Assembly (NCBI RefSeq): GCF_011074795.1
Contig: NZ_JAAMPF010000036.1
Span: 1 to 64,000, forward strand
Direction: 5' to 3'
Source of the DNA: Marinobacter salicampi
Lineage (GTDB): Bacteria > Pseudomonadota > Gammaproteobacteria > Pseudomonadales > Oleiphilaceae
Length of the DNA: 64,000 nucleotides
Made by a program: the position numbers and the translations under genes. Below the pieces are notes generated by a model. The model had not been told where the DNA came from. It made no database searches and was given only the letters and a program-made list of their open reading frames with translations. Shown piece after piece: positions 9,693-18,759 of this stretch; the stretch's first letter is position 1; the number at the start of each line of letters is the position of its first letter.

Positions 9693-10817
9693 TCAGATCA
9701 CCATGGTTCTTTCGACAACCCAGTACAGGCTTATTGCCCCCACTGTGATCAGTATCACCGGCACGGCAGCCTTGCCGTAATGATCCGTTTTGCCCCAGAG
9801 ATAGAGTAGCGGAAAGAAAACCACCAGCAGCCCCAGTTGTCCCAGTTCCACACCGATGTTGAATCCTGCCAGCGCCAGCACGGTTTGCGACAACCCGGCG
9901 GTCAGGTCGCCCAGAACGCTGGCAAAGCCGAAACCGTGTATCAGCCCAAAGCCGAAGGCCAGCTTCCAGGTCTTGCTGCCCAGTATCGGCCACATCACAT
10001 TGATGGCGGCCACTGCTATGGACAACGCAATCACGACTTCCACCCAGGCTATAGGCAGGCGCATGATTTCAAGGGCGGCCAACGCCAGGGTGACAGAGTG
10101 AGCGACGGTAAAGGCTGTCACGATGGCCGCCAGTTCCAGCAGACGCTGCTTTAAACCGGCTTGCTCCGTGCCTTTCCGCGCTCTCATTGTCGCTGGTAGC
10201 ATCAGTACCAGCAGGAAGAGGATGTGGTCGAGGCCAATGAGAAGATGAATGACTCCCTCGTAAACAAACGTTCCGAACAGCGTCAGGCCGCTCGCTGCCT
10301 GCCCGATGGTTAGCGGTAAGCTGCGGTTATCCGGAGCCAACACGCCGAGGGTGCTGCCCTCGCCGGTTTCAAGGCTTACCAGTCCCCGGTGCAAGGGGTC
10401 CTGGGAGAACAGGAGGTTGTATTCCAGCAGGTCGGGCGCGGCACCGTCCGGGCAGTGCACATAATAAAGTCCTGCGGCGTAGGGCCCGTCGCTGTGGTTG
10501 GCCAAACCCCAGCGTTGCCCCGCCATTCGACAGTTGCCACTGGGGTTGGACAGCGTTATCCCCTGTTCCATCCAGCGTGTAATCCCGTCACGGCTGGCAC
10601 GCACCTCCGAGCCACTGAGCTCCCGGTCGCCATTGCGATCCAATGGTAAGACCAGTGCCAGGTCCCGCAAGGCCACGTCAACGCGTATTTCGGACTTGTC
10701 GGTATTGACGTAGATAAAGCTGTCGCTGGCTTTATGAGCCACCGCCGTGGCTGAAAACATCAGCCAAAGCAGCCCGATCGGAAGCGTAAGCCAGGCCAGG
10801 TGAGTCCGGTACGTCAT
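9693..10817 (-). CDS. HupE/UreJ-family membrane protein with a periplasmic EF-hand-like loop
   Basis: 374 residues. A signal peptide or first helix (about 5-27) leads to an extracytoplasmic domain of roughly 160 residues, followed by a polytopic C-terminal half with about seven helices. That half carries HupE/UreJ-like sequence, including HLLIGLDHILFLLVLM. HupE/UreJ proteins are nickel or cobalt permeases in characterised cases. The N-terminal domain contains a near-perfect EF-hand loop, DRNGDRELSGSE (residues 60-71), with Asp/Asn/Asp/Ser/Glu at positions 1, 3, 5, 9 and 12, suggesting Ca2+ binding. The start overlaps the stop of the TPR gene in ATGA, so it is the last gene of the DUF4331 operon. 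Substrate unknown. Confidence 0.88.
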   Translation of the reverse strand: MTYRTHLAWLTLPIGLLWLMFSATAVAHKASDSFIYVNTDKSEIRVDVALRDLALVLPLDRNGDRELSGSEVRASRDGITRWMEQGITLSNPSGNCRMAGQRWGLANHSDGPYAAGLYYVHCPDGAAPDLLEYNLLFSQDPLHRGLVSLETGEGSTLGVLAPDNRSLPLTIGQAASGLTLFGTFVYEGVIHLLIGLDHILFLLVLMLPATMRARKGTEQAGLKQRLLELAAIVTAFTVAHSVTLALAALEIMRLPIAWVEVVIALSIAVAAINVMWPILGSKTWKLAFGFGLIHGFGFASVLGDLTAGLSQTVLALAGFNIGVELGQLGLLVVFFPLLYLWGKTDHYGKAAVPVILITVGAISLYWVVERTMVI

Positions 10818-12028
10818 GATTCAGCCTCCGGAAAACGGGCGTCGTTCTGCCGGTATTTGTTCAGCCAGCGCCTGGCCTCCTGCTCCGCCTGTCGGTCGTT
10901 CGCGGCCTTTGCGGCGCGTAGCAGCAGGCGGGTATCCAGGGGTTCACGCTGTGTCTGCCAGTTGCCCTGGGCATAGGTGAGGGCGGCCTCTTTATTACCG
11001 TCGATATCCAGGTGAAAGCGCGCCATGTCTCTCTGGTGCAGAAGATTGCCTCGCCAGCGAGCTTCATCGAACCGCTCCCTGAGCTTGTCCGCCAGTAACG
11101 AGGCACGCGGGTGTCCCAAACGGGCCATGGCAATCGCCCTTATGACGGCAAGGGAATCTACCTGCTCGTGGCCTTCGGTCAGGGCCAGGGTTCTGTCGGT
11201 CTGGTTCCGACTGAGATACCAGTCAGCCAACTGGGTACGGGTATAGAGATCGTCGGGACTGGTGCTGAGAACGCTATGCCAATGCCCGGCTGCGTCAGGG
11301 AGTCCCAGCTGGGCGGCAATATCTCCCAGGGTTCCCTCAGCCCAGACTCTGCTGATGGGGTCTGAACGGGTGTCAGCCACCTGTTGCTGAAGTGATTGGT
11401 AGGCCTGTTCAGGTGATCCGGTCCTTGCCTCTATCTGGGCAAGGCAACTGTGGGCGATCAGTCCGGGATAGCTTTGCTGCAGGTGCTCACAGTGCGTCCG
11501 GGCGATCTCATAGTTCCCCTGTACGATTTCCAGGTTGGCAAGTAGCAGTGTTGCCTGGGTTTTCTGCAGCAGGTCGCCGGTGCGAGCAATCACATTGCCG
11601 AGGTCGCTCCGGGCGCTGTCAAAACGATGAAGGCTTTGCTCCAGGGTGGCACGCAATACCAGTAGCCGGTCTGTCATCTCTCCCTGCCACTGCTGCAGAG
11701 CGCCTTCGGCATAGCCGAGGAAACGCGGGTCGCCGCTGCTTCTGGCACGGTCGATCTGGCGGCGAACAAGGTCTGCCAGCTGCTCCGCTGAATCAGAGGA
11801 TGCCGGGGTGATCAAGGCTACGTCCGGCAGCTTCACAAGAATGTCATTGTCGTTGAAATCTGTCTCGATAGTTCCCGGTGCGGCGATTGCGGTGGTGCAA
11901 AAGCCCGCCAGTGCCATCAGCAACAATAGCCCGGCACAGAAACCCCCACCCGATCGGGTGGGGTATGTGCTCGCCGGCTTCAGGAGTTCTGGAAGCCGGC
12001 GTAGGCTCCTAGTGCATGAACAGATCAT
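10814..12028 (-). CDS. Exported TPR-type protein of unknown function
   Basis: About 404 residues from ATG 12028 (ATG 12043 and 12103 are alternatives). The frame enters the 3' end of the preceding lipoprotein gene, so the start is uncertain; 12028 gives a 20-base overlap and leaves a hydrophobic signal segment near residues 30-50 ending AIAAPG. The mature protein is helix-rich with repeated Ala/Leu/Arg patterns typical of degenerate tetratricopeptide repeats (for example the stretches around ATLLLANLEIVQGNYEIA and QAYQSLQQQV), which usually scaffold protein contacts. It is third in the operon DUF4331-lipoprotein-TPR-HupE and overlaps hupE by 4 bases. Its role is unknown; a periplasmic adaptor is an inference. 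Confidence 0.8.
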   Translation of the reverse strand: MICSCTRSLRRLPELLKPASTYPTRSGGGFCAGLLLLMALAGFCTTAIAAPGTIETDFNDNDILVKLPDVALITPASSDSAEQLADLVRRQIDRARSSGDPRFLGYAEGALQQWQGEMTDRLLVLRATLEQSLHRFDSARSDLGNVIARTGDLLQKTQATLLLANLEIVQGNYEIARTHCEHLQQSYPGLIAHSCLAQIEARTGSPEQAYQSLQQQVADTRSDPISRVWAEGTLGDIAAQLGLPDAAGHWHSVLSTSPDDLYTRTQLADWYLSRNQTDRTLALTEGHEQVDSLAVIRAIAMARLGHPRASLLADKLRERFDEARWRGNLLHQRDMARFHLDIDGNKEAALTYAQGNWQTQREPLDTRLLLRAAKAANDRQAEQEARRWLNKYRQNDARFPEAES

Positions 12029-12254
12029 CAAAGGCCTGTTCATTGTTCTGGTCATTGAAACTGAACTCCTGTTTGTTAACCAGGACGGCTTCGCGAGTGT
12101 CACCCGTATCTGCGATCTGTGTTTTCACAAAAGATGTGAAATCAACCGTTGGATCCGGCCCTGCTGCCCGGTTGCTGCTGGAACTGTCCGAGCAGGCCAC
12201 AATCGTTGCAGTCATAGCCACCAGGCATGACGTTTTCAGTAATACATTCATCAT
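12009..12254 (-). CDS. Small lipoprotein of unknown function
   Basis: 81 residues. A hydrophobic N-terminus ends in a lipobox-like IVAC at about residues 18-21, followed by a Ser/Asp-rich linker (SDSSSSN), pointing to a lipid-anchored envelope protein of about 60 mature residues. The mature part is acidic and carries no known domain. It begins 9 bases after the stop of the DUF4331 gene and overlaps the TPR gene, so it is part of the operon. Position +2 is Ser, consistent with outer-membrane sorting by the Lol rule. ATG 12251 is an equally good start. Confidence 0.78.
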   Translation of the reverse strand: MMNVLLKTSCLVAMTATIVACSDSSSSNRAAGPDPTVDFTSFVKTQIADTGDTREAVLVNKQEFSFNDQNNEQAFDDLFMH

Positions 12255-12263
12255 GACCTCCTG

Positions 12264-13736
12264 TTAGCTATTGGGTGAGCCGGCGATCGGGGTAGCCAGG
12301 TACGGAAAGCTTTCCCTGAGCTCAGCCGGGTCCAACTGAACCCCGTCGGTGAACGGCGTGTCTTTATTGGGGGCGTCAGAAGTCAGAGCACCCATCACCA
12401 CACGCAGCGCAATGTCTACGGTGTCATCAACCGGCCGACGGCCGTTGGGGAAACCAGCATTGTCAGCGCCAAGCACACCCAGGTCGTTCTGGCTGGCAGC
12501 TGCGGTAGCTGGGATGGCAGGGTTCAGGCGCAGAATTTCTGATGCTGTGACGCCCTCAGGCTGATTCAGATCAGGCACCCCAGTCAGAAAGGCCGTTACC
12601 AGATCGGTACGCGGGAAGTTATCCGGCGCCGAGGCTCCTGCGCTGCTGAACAGTATTTCCAGCAGTTCCGGCAAGGTGGGATGAGTGACATAAGTGGCGA
12701 ACTGGCCGTCGTCTTTGGGCTCGCTGGCGTTGAACAGATCCTTGTCTTTCAGGCCGATGACCACTTCGTTCACCAGCGGCATGCCGAGGCGGGACACCTG
12801 GGTCCAGGCACCGCCCTCAACTGTGGCGCCCTTGCCGTTGGTGGTCGGTGCAGGATTCAGTACCCGGGCCTGACGCACGCTGGCGGTGGTCCAGCCACCG
12901 ATCACCGGGTCACCGGATGCGGTTGCTGCCGTGCCTGTCACGCATTCGGTGGGCACTTCCAGGGCGAATGAAGTCACGTTCTTGTCAGCCAGGTCGCCTG
13001 GGCCTTCACCATCACGGGTGCCGAGCGGGTTGGTATTGACCAGGTCAAAAATCTCGCCGAGGTTCACCGCAAAGGCCTCCTTGCGCTGCCCCACAAACAC
13101 CTGGCCGTTGGTGCTGCAGCCCGGAATGGCGATGTCAAAGATATGCTCGTTGGCATAGCTTTCATAGTCGGCAAAGGACTTGCCGCCAATATTGTCCAGC
13201 GGCTTGGCAAAGCTTTCCGTGCCGGTGCTGGCATTGGTGGCGGTCTGCACTGTCCCCGTGCGGCGATCGCCGCGGATGATTTCTACTGTGTACGCCTGGC
13301 TGAACTGGACATTATCGCTATTGCTGGCGTCGCCAATGTTCTTGAGCGGCACGGATACCATTTCCTGCTGGCCATCCGGCCCTACCGCCAGTTGGATGTC
13401 GTTCAGCGTATCGGTGAACCGGAAACGGAAAGTGAGGTCTTCCTGCGCGTTACCGCTGTTATCAATATGGATTTCGTAAGCCGCATCCTCGTCCAGATCG
13501 AAGTAGTTGGGTCCGCCATAGGCGTCCTGCAGTGGCAGGTAATTGGCAACCAGGGTCACGAAGTTTTCGCGGCCGACTTCGTAACTGCGGAACATGTAGA
13601 AGTCGGTACCGTCCACTTTCGGGATCTCGGTGATGAACGGGGCTTCGCGGTGGCTGGAGGCTTGCGCCAGGCCGGTGGTCAGGCAGAGTCCGGCAATCGC
13701 AACTGCAAGACCGGAGCGTTTTAGCAGTGTATTCAT
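12264..13736 (-). CDS. Secreted DUF4331-family protein
   Basis: 490 residues. A clear signal peptide (about 1-26, cut near AQASSH) is followed immediately by the DUF4331 hallmark SHREAP and then DGTDFYMFRSYE. The family has no established function; it is a large extracytoplasmic beta-rich domain found in many proteobacteria. Metal binding by the mature N-terminal SHRE is conceivable but unproven. A good ribosome site (GAAGAGGA) precedes the ATG. It is the first gene of a minus-strand operon with a small lipoprotein, a TPR protein and a HupE-like permease. It is divergent from an ECF sigma factor/anti-sigma pair, which suggests regulated expression. Confidence 0.92.
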   Translation of the reverse strand: MNTLLKRSGLAVAIAGLCLTTGLAQASSHREAPFITEIPKVDGTDFYMFRSYEVGRENFVTLVANYLPLQDAYGGPNYFDLDEDAAYEIHIDNSGNAQEDLTFRFRFTDTLNDIQLAVGPDGQQEMVSVPLKNIGDASNSDNVQFSQAYTVEIIRGDRRTGTVQTATNASTGTESFAKPLDNIGGKSFADYESYANEHIFDIAIPGCSTNGQVFVGQRKEAFAVNLGEIFDLVNTNPLGTRDGEGPGDLADKNVTSFALEVPTECVTGTAATASGDPVIGGWTTASVRQARVLNPAPTTNGKGATVEGGAWTQVSRLGMPLVNEVVIGLKDKDLFNASEPKDDGQFATYVTHPTLPELLEILFSSAGASAPDNFPRTDLVTAFLTGVPDLNQPEGVTASEILRLNPAIPATAAASQNDLGVLGADNAGFPNGRRPVDDTVDIALRVVMGALTSDAPNKDTPFTDGVQLDPAELRESFPYLATPIAGSPNS

Positions 13737-14106
13737 TCGGTTTTCCTCTTCTGTTGTTGGTGTTATCGGAGTGGAACGAATCGGCAGACGAAAAAGATGC
13801 AGTCTTGAAAAATTTTTTTGCGGGCAGGACTAATGCGCATCTCGTGCCGACAGCAAAACGCGCCTTTACCAGCGTATTTTTATCCCCAGAGCATTTTCGT
13901 CGTTACTCTGTTACAAAGTGAGTCAGCGATATAAGGTGATCTGTTCACTGGGGTACTTTGCGTGAGAAAACCGGCTGGTTTGTGCCACCGTGCTGCTGGC
14001 GTGTCACAAAAACTGGCAGGGAATACTTCGGGTGGGTGCATCCTTGAGGCATCCGCAACCGTAGAACAGAGACCTAACCTAAAAACAAACAGACGGATAT
14101 CAATTC
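13737..14106. other. Divergent intergenic region between the DUF4331 operon and the sigma factor
   Basis: 370 bases without a convincing gene; the only open frame reading into it (from 13962) has no ribosome site. AT-rich tracts such as the A/T run at 13808-13819 suggest promoters in both directions. I could not fix a -35/-10 pair for the ECF factor by eye. The DUF4331 ribosome site is at its left end. Confidence 0.6.
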
Positions 14107-14661
14107 ATGGCCACGGATACCGAACAGGACGAACTCATGGGTCTGCTGATTGCTGTCGCCCGTGAAGACCGGCAGGCGTTCCAGCGACTGTATGAAAAAA
14201 TCTCCGGTAGGATGTTCGGGCTATGCCTGAAACTGGCCAGCCAGCGGGAGCTGGCGGAAGAGGCGGTGCAGGATGCCTTTGTGCAGATCTGGCACCATGC
14301 CGGTGAGTACCACGATGAACGTGGCGCCCCATTGAGCTGGATGCTGACGATCGCCCGCTACCGCACGCTCGACCTTATGAGGTCCAGAAAGGCCAAAAAG
14401 ACGGCAGGCGATAGCCAGCTTGAGTATGTCGAGGACGGTCGCGAAGGGCCACTGGATGTTTCCCTGCGCAGCGCCGGTGTCGCTGAACTTACCGGGTGTC
14501 TTGAGGAATTGTCCGAGTCCCAGCGCGACAGCATATTGCTCACTTATTACCGGGGTTTCAGTCATGATGAGCTGTCTGAAACGTTGAGCTCCCCCATAGG
14601 AACCGTCAAAAGCTGGGTTCGTCGCGGGCTGATTGCTTTAAAAAGGTGCCTGGAACGATGA
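14107..14661 (+). CDS. ECF-family RNA polymerase sigma factor
   Basis: 184 residues with the two conserved ECF regions. Region 2 (about 20-90) contains AEEAVQDAFVQIW and LSWMLTIARYRTLDLMR, which contact the -10 element. Region 4 (about 125-180) contains LPxx-type helix-turn-helix sequence with SHDELSETLSSPIGTVKSWVRRGL. The sequence style resembles SigK-like ECF factors that pair with RskA anti-sigma proteins, and such a gene follows with an ATGA overlap. It probably controls its own operon and the divergent DUF4331 operon; that target is inferred from position only. Confidence 0.92.
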   Translation: MATDTEQDELMGLLIAVAREDRQAFQRLYEKISGRMFGLCLKLASQRELAEEAVQDAFVQIWHHAGEYHDERGAPLSWMLTIARYRTLDLMRSRKAKKTAGDSQLEYVEDGREGPLDVSLRSAGVAELTGCLEELSESQRDSILLTYYRGFSHDELSETLSSPIGTVKSWVRRGLIALKRCLER

Positions 14662-15365
14662 AGAAGACATCCGAAAGAATTGAGGCACTGGCAGCGGAGT
14701 ATGTTCTGGGTTCTCTTCGCGGGCCAGCCCGCCGGCGTTTTGAACGCTGGATGATGGAGTCAGTCCGGGTCCGTCAGGAGGTCTGGTTCTGGGAGCAGAA
14801 ACTGGGGCACCTGGGCGAACGTATAGAAGAAGCCACGCCGCCGGCCTCGGTATGGTCAGAAATTGAGCGCCGGCTATGGCCGCAAAGCATGGGCGCCAGG
14901 CCTGCACCAGCCGCCAATGATGGAGTCGGCCATTGGTTGTGGCCTGGCTGGAGCCTGTTGGCAACGGCAGCAGCGCTGGTGCTGGCGGTCGTTCTGTTGC
15001 AGCAACCGGCACCACAGGATGACCAACGGTTGTCCGGTGCCATTGTGCAGGCGGAACTGAGCGATCCGTTGTGGCTGGTGAGTGAGTCAGCGTTCGAAAA
15101 GCAGCTGAAATTACGCCCGGTTGCCGCCACGGCAGCCGAGCAGGGCAAGGACTACGAGCTCTGGATTGTGCCGGATGACGGTCAGCCGGTGTCACTGGGG
15201 GTAATGCCGGTGGGCGACGCCTACGAAGTGATCCTCGACGACGAGACCCGGAAGCTGCTCAGCAGTAGCCGGACCTTGGCCATCAGCCTGGAGCCTGCGG
15301 GCGGATCGCCCACCGGTGCCCCCACCGGGCCGATTTTGCACGTGGCCAAGTTGTATGAACTCTGA
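14658..15365 (+). CDS. RskA-like membrane anti-sigma factor
   Basis: 235 residues from the ATG overlapping the sigma factor stop. The N-terminal cytoplasmic part (about 1-75) contains the pattern AAEYVLGSLRGPARRRFERWM, typical of the anti-sigma-K family. One membrane helix lies at about 95-115, and a periplasmic domain of about 120 residues carries the RskA C-terminal sequence with DYELWIVPDDGQPVSLGVM. Such proteins hold the cognate ECF factor at the membrane until a signal causes release, often by proteolysis. The zinc-binding HxxxCxxC of ZAS anti-sigma factors is absent. The inducing signal is unknown. Confidence 0.9.
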   Translation: MKKTSERIEALAAEYVLGSLRGPARRRFERWMMESVRVRQEVWFWEQKLGHLGERIEEATPPASVWSEIERRLWPQSMGARPAPAANDGVGHWLWPGWSLLATAAALVLAVVLLQQPAPQDDQRLSGAIVQAELSDPLWLVSESAFEKQLKLRPVAATAAEQGKDYELWIVPDDGQPVSLGVMPVGDAYEVILDDETRKLLSSSRTLAISLEPAGGSPTGAPTGPILHVAKLYEL

Positions 15366-15380
15366 TCAGTTCGTGGCAGA

Positions 15381-16811
15381 TCAGTTACTGGACAGCAAGG
15401 TAATGCACAGCTGGGCGTTCTGGACGAAGTGTCCGAACGCCATGAGTTGATCATCGGACGGCAAGTAGTCTGCGGCAGCGTTGTCAGCATAAAACAGTCC
15501 TACCAGGCGTCCCTTGGCTTTCAGTGGGCCGACCAGTGCCGGCACATTGCCCAGCCAGCGATCGTATGAGACTGTTTCCGCTCCTGATTTGGGCTGGTAA
15601 ACGTAACAGCTCGCATGAGGCAGCACGGCTCCCAGGGTGCCGGTGCCATCCTTGCGTATGATGAAGTTGTCTTTCCAGTTTTCGGTGCCCTTGCCGCCCA
15701 GCTTACGGGGTATCAGCTCCATCCCACTGTGGTCGCTCATCAACAGCACAACCCTTTGCATACCCACCGCCCGGTGTATGCCTTCAATGACCAGTTGGCA
15801 GACTTCGTTGATATCTGGCTTATCGGTCAGACTGTGGGTCAGATCCCTGAGAATCTGCAGTTGCAGCACGGGGTCCACTTCCGGGGCTGCGGCGGTCTCC
15901 TTCCCGGAATCAGGCTGACTGCCGGGCATCAGGGCGGTGACCTGAGGAATGCCTAGGGAGACCGCCACCCGGGCTGCCTCTCCGGCGTTGATTTTGAGCT
16001 TATCCCGTACCGTTGCGGGGCTTTCACCGATGTCCTTGCCCAGTGCTTCCATCACTTTTTCCATTTCCACGCCACGCCACCCCTTCTCGGACAGCTTCGC
16101 CATTTCGACGGCGTTGCGCACCAGACTGGCTGCCTTGGAATTGGCTTGCCCTGGCGCGACCACTTCCTTGATGAACGGGCCCAGCGACCAGGCGTCTACC
16201 AGACCCCGGGTGATCTGTGCAAACGTCGTGTGGAGCACTGCTTTTTGGGCCTCTACCGGGGGTTCATCCGCACGCAACCTTACTTCCAGCTCGTTGGCCT
16301 GGTCTGTTTCACAGGACCAGAAAGCCAGCTCACCAATGTTCATAAGCAGGGCGCCGATAAACACCTCTTCCAGCGCATGATCGGTGCGCTTTGGCAGCAG
16401 GCAGCGGGCCTGAACGGCCGCATGGATTGCCCGGGCCAGACAGCGAAGCAAGTGGGGCCGGTCGTTTTTCTTGAGCAGGGAATCCACGAGCAGCGAAGAG
16501 ATGGCCATCGATTTCACAGCGTCGAAGCCGATCAGGGTGATCGCACGGCTCACAGTGCTGACCTGGGTGCGGGTCTGGTTGTAGAAAATGGTGTTGGAGA
16601 GTCGCAGGACCTGGGATGTCAGCTGGGCGTCATTGAGAATGACATTGGCCAGTTCGTTGACCGTGCTGTTGCTGCTGTCCGTCAGCTCGTTGATGCGGCG
16701 CAGGGTATTGGCGAGCACCGGCAGCTCGACTTTGCTCAAGTACTCGACCCATGCCTGGGTCGAGTTCATGCGGGTCGGTAGTGTGTCACTGGAATTATTA
16801 TGGGTGACCAA
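15381..16811 (-). CDS. HDOD-domain signalling protein with C-terminal GAF-like domain
   Basis: 476 residues. An N-terminal HDOD domain spans about 20-220, with the motif SRAITLIGFDAVKSMAISSLL near residues 86-106. The domain is related to HD hydrolases but lacks the metal-binding residues and is used as a signalling or scaffold domain. The C-terminal third (about 310-470) looks GAF-like, with a sequence on mid-length helices and LLMSDHSGMELIPR. No membrane segment is seen. It is convergent with rskA (15-base gap) and divergent from metN. Members often act in motility, biofilm or chemotaxis regulation; the specific role here is unknown. Confidence 0.85.
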   Translation of the reverse strand: MVTHNNSSDTLPTRMNSTQAWVEYLSKVELPVLANTLRRINELTDSSNSTVNELANVILNDAQLTSQVLRLSNTIFYNQTRTQVSTVSRAITLIGFDAVKSMAISSLLVDSLLKKNDRPHLLRCLARAIHAAVQARCLLPKRTDHALEEVFIGALLMNIGELAFWSCETDQANELEVRLRADEPPVEAQKAVLHTTFAQITRGLVDAWSLGPFIKEVVAPGQANSKAASLVRNAVEMAKLSEKGWRGVEMEKVMEALGKDIGESPATVRDKLKINAGEAARVAVSLGIPQVTALMPGSQPDSGKETAAAPEVDPVLQLQILRDLTHSLTDKPDINEVCQLVIEGIHRAVGMQRVVLLMSDHSGMELIPRKLGGKGTENWKDNFIIRKDGTGTLGAVLPHASCYVYQPKSGAETVSYDRWLGNVPALVGPLKAKGRLVGLFYADNAAADYLPSDDQLMAFGHFVQNAQLCITLLSSN

Positions 16812-16994
16812 GGGGCTCTGATGCCTCCCTCTTAGATTACGTGGCAGCGTTTACAGACTCTGTTTGATTCTAGCGCATTGGCGGCGGCGCGGATAATGGC
16901 CCGTAACGGCTTTTTACGCAACCGGTGGCTCGGGTTCGCTGGCAGATTGGGCTATACTGTCGCGCTTCTGACGCTGCACTCACAAGGCTGCTAC

Positions 16995-18002
16995 GTGATC
17001 GAATTTGACCAGGTAAAAAAGTCCTACCAGGTCGGTGACCGGGCGATCCCCGCGCTTCACCCCACCAGTATGACCATCCAGACCGGCGAGGTGTTCGGCA
17101 TTGTCGGGCATTCCGGGGCGGGCAAATCCACCCTGATCCGGTTGATTAACCGTCTCGAGGCCCCCTCAGGAGGGCGTATACTGATCGACGGCGAAGACGT
17201 GACTGGTTATGGCGCAGATGAGTTGCGCAGCTTTCGACGCAAGGTCGGCATGATCTTCCAGCATTTCAACCTGCTTTCCTCCAAGACCGTTCGGGACAAC
17301 ATCAGTTTTCCCATGAAGCTTGCCGGCATCTATTCCCGCAATGAAATCCGCCAGCGGGTGGATGAGCTACTGGCGCGGGTGGGGCTGAGCGATCAGGCCG
17401 GTAAATACCCGGCCCAGCTCTCCGGCGGGCAGAAACAGCGGGTCGGTATCGCCCGTGCCCTGGCCTGCAGGCCCACCATTCTTCTGTGTGACGAGGCCAC
17501 CAGCGCCCTGGACCCACAGACCACCCAATCGGTCTTGCGGCTGCTGGCGGACATCAACCAGGAGCTGGGCCTGACCATCGTACTGATTACCCACGAGATG
17601 GACGTTGTGCGCCGGGTCTGTGACCGGGTGGTGGTCATGGACGCCGGTGAAGTGGTGGAAATGGGGCCGGTTACTGATGTGTTTCTGCACCCCCGGCACC
17701 CCACCACCCGGGATTTCGTGTTTGAAAGCGAGAATATTGACCGGGACGAGCTGCAACAGGACCTCCAGCGGGCTGAAGGCCGGATTCTGCGCCTGACATT
17801 CAAGGGCGAGGCCACCTACAAGCCTCTGCTGGGGCATGTAGCCCGGGAATCGGGGGTGGATTTCAGCATTCTGTCCGGTCGTATTGATCACATAAAGGCA
17901 ACACCCTACGGCCAGCTTACCCTGTCCCTGGTGGGGGGTGACCTTGACCTGGCCATGGCCGCTTTTCACCGGGCGGACGTGGATGTGGAGGTAGTTAGAT
18001 AA
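16995..18002 (+). CDS. metN: Methionine ABC transporter ATPase
   Basis: 335 residues from GTG 16995. The frame stays open upstream but the family begins with the IEFxxVxKxY pattern at this codon. Walker A GHSGAGKST is at about 38-46, the Q-loop at FQHFNLL, the signature LSGGQKQR near 140, Walker B ILLCDEATSALD near 160 and the switch His in LITHE. A C-terminal NIL domain (about 260-335), which senses methionine in MetN, is present. It drives import of D/L-methionine. The stop overlaps metI by one base (TAATG). A -10-like TATACT lies at 16953-16958, without a clear -35. No S-box riboswitch is visible. Confidence 0.95.
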   Translation: MIEFDQVKKSYQVGDRAIPALHPTSMTIQTGEVFGIVGHSGAGKSTLIRLINRLEAPSGGRILIDGEDVTGYGADELRSFRRKVGMIFQHFNLLSSKTVRDNISFPMKLAGIYSRNEIRQRVDELLARVGLSDQAGKYPAQLSGGQKQRVGIARALACRPTILLCDEATSALDPQTTQSVLRLLADINQELGLTIVLITHEMDVVRRVCDRVVVMDAGEVVEMGPVTDVFLHPRHPTTRDFVFESENIDRDELQQDLQRAEGRILRLTFKGEATYKPLLGHVARESGVDFSILSGRIDHIKATPYGQLTLSLVGGDLDLAMAAFHRADVDVEVVR

Positions 18003-18667
18003 TGGATGAGCTACTGAGCAATGTGCAGTGGGACGAGATCGGCTGGGCCAGTTGGGATACGCTGGTCATGGTGGGGCTGTCCCTACTGTTCAGTGTCCTG
18101 ATCGGCCTGCCCCTGGGGGTGCTGCTGTTTCTGACCGGCAAGCGCCAGCTCTTGGCCCAGCCGGTGGCCTACGCGGTGATTTCATTCGTGGTCAATATCC
18201 TGAGGTCGGTGCCGTTCATCATCCTGCTGATCGTGATGATACCGGTGACGGTGATGATCATCGGCACTTCCCTGGGTGTGGCTGGTGCGATTCCGCCCCT
18301 GGTCGCTGGCGGCGCGCCCTTTTTCGCCCGTCTGGTGGAAACCTCACTCAGGGAAGTCGACCGCGGCATTATCGAGGCGACCCAGGCCATGGGCGCCAGC
18401 GTGCGCCAGATCGTGATGGGCGCGCTGTTACCGGAAGCGCTGCCGGGCATCATTGCGGGCATCACCGTGACCGCCATTACGCTGGTGTCCTATGCCGCCA
18501 TGTCTGGTGTCGTGGGCGGTGGTGGCCTGGGTGACCTGGCGATACGCTTCGGTTATCAACGATTCCAGACCGACGTCATGATTATTACAGTGGCGCTCCT
18601 GGTTATTTTCGTTCAGCTTCTGCAAATGCTTGGTGATCGTCTGGTGCTGTATTTCAGCCGGCGCTAG
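18002..18667 (+). CDS. metI: Methionine ABC transporter permease
   Basis: 221-residue permease with five to six membrane helices. The EAA-type cytoplasmic loop (EATQAMGASVRQIVMGALLPEALPG, about 123-147) docks onto the ATPase. Length and sequence match MetI; the binding-protein gene metQ follows 92 bases later, completing metNIQ. The start ATG overlaps the metN stop by one base, so the two are translationally coupled. Confidence 0.95.
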   Translation: MDELLSNVQWDEIGWASWDTLVMVGLSLLFSVLIGLPLGVLLFLTGKRQLLAQPVAYAVISFVVNILRSVPFIILLIVMIPVTVMIIGTSLGVAGAIPPLVAGGAPFFARLVETSLREVDRGIIEATQAMGASVRQIVMGALLPEALPGIIAGITVTAITLVSYAAMSGVVGGGGLGDLAIRFGYQRFQTDVMIITVALLVIFVQLLQMLGDRLVLYFSRR

Positions 18668-18759
18668 AACCACCTCGAAAAGTCACGGCAACCACGACTG
18701 TAACGGCAGCAATGTCGGCAATGGTTGCCCAACCTCAGAACCCCAAAGAGGGATATAGT

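Noticed and set aside
12349..13724. Plus-strand frames opposite the DUF4331 gene
   Set aside because: No ribosome site or domain; DUF4331 on minus is certain.
16812..16994. SAM riboswitch or MetJ box upstream of metN
   Set aside because: No S-box structure and no AGACGTCT-type repeats seen by eye.
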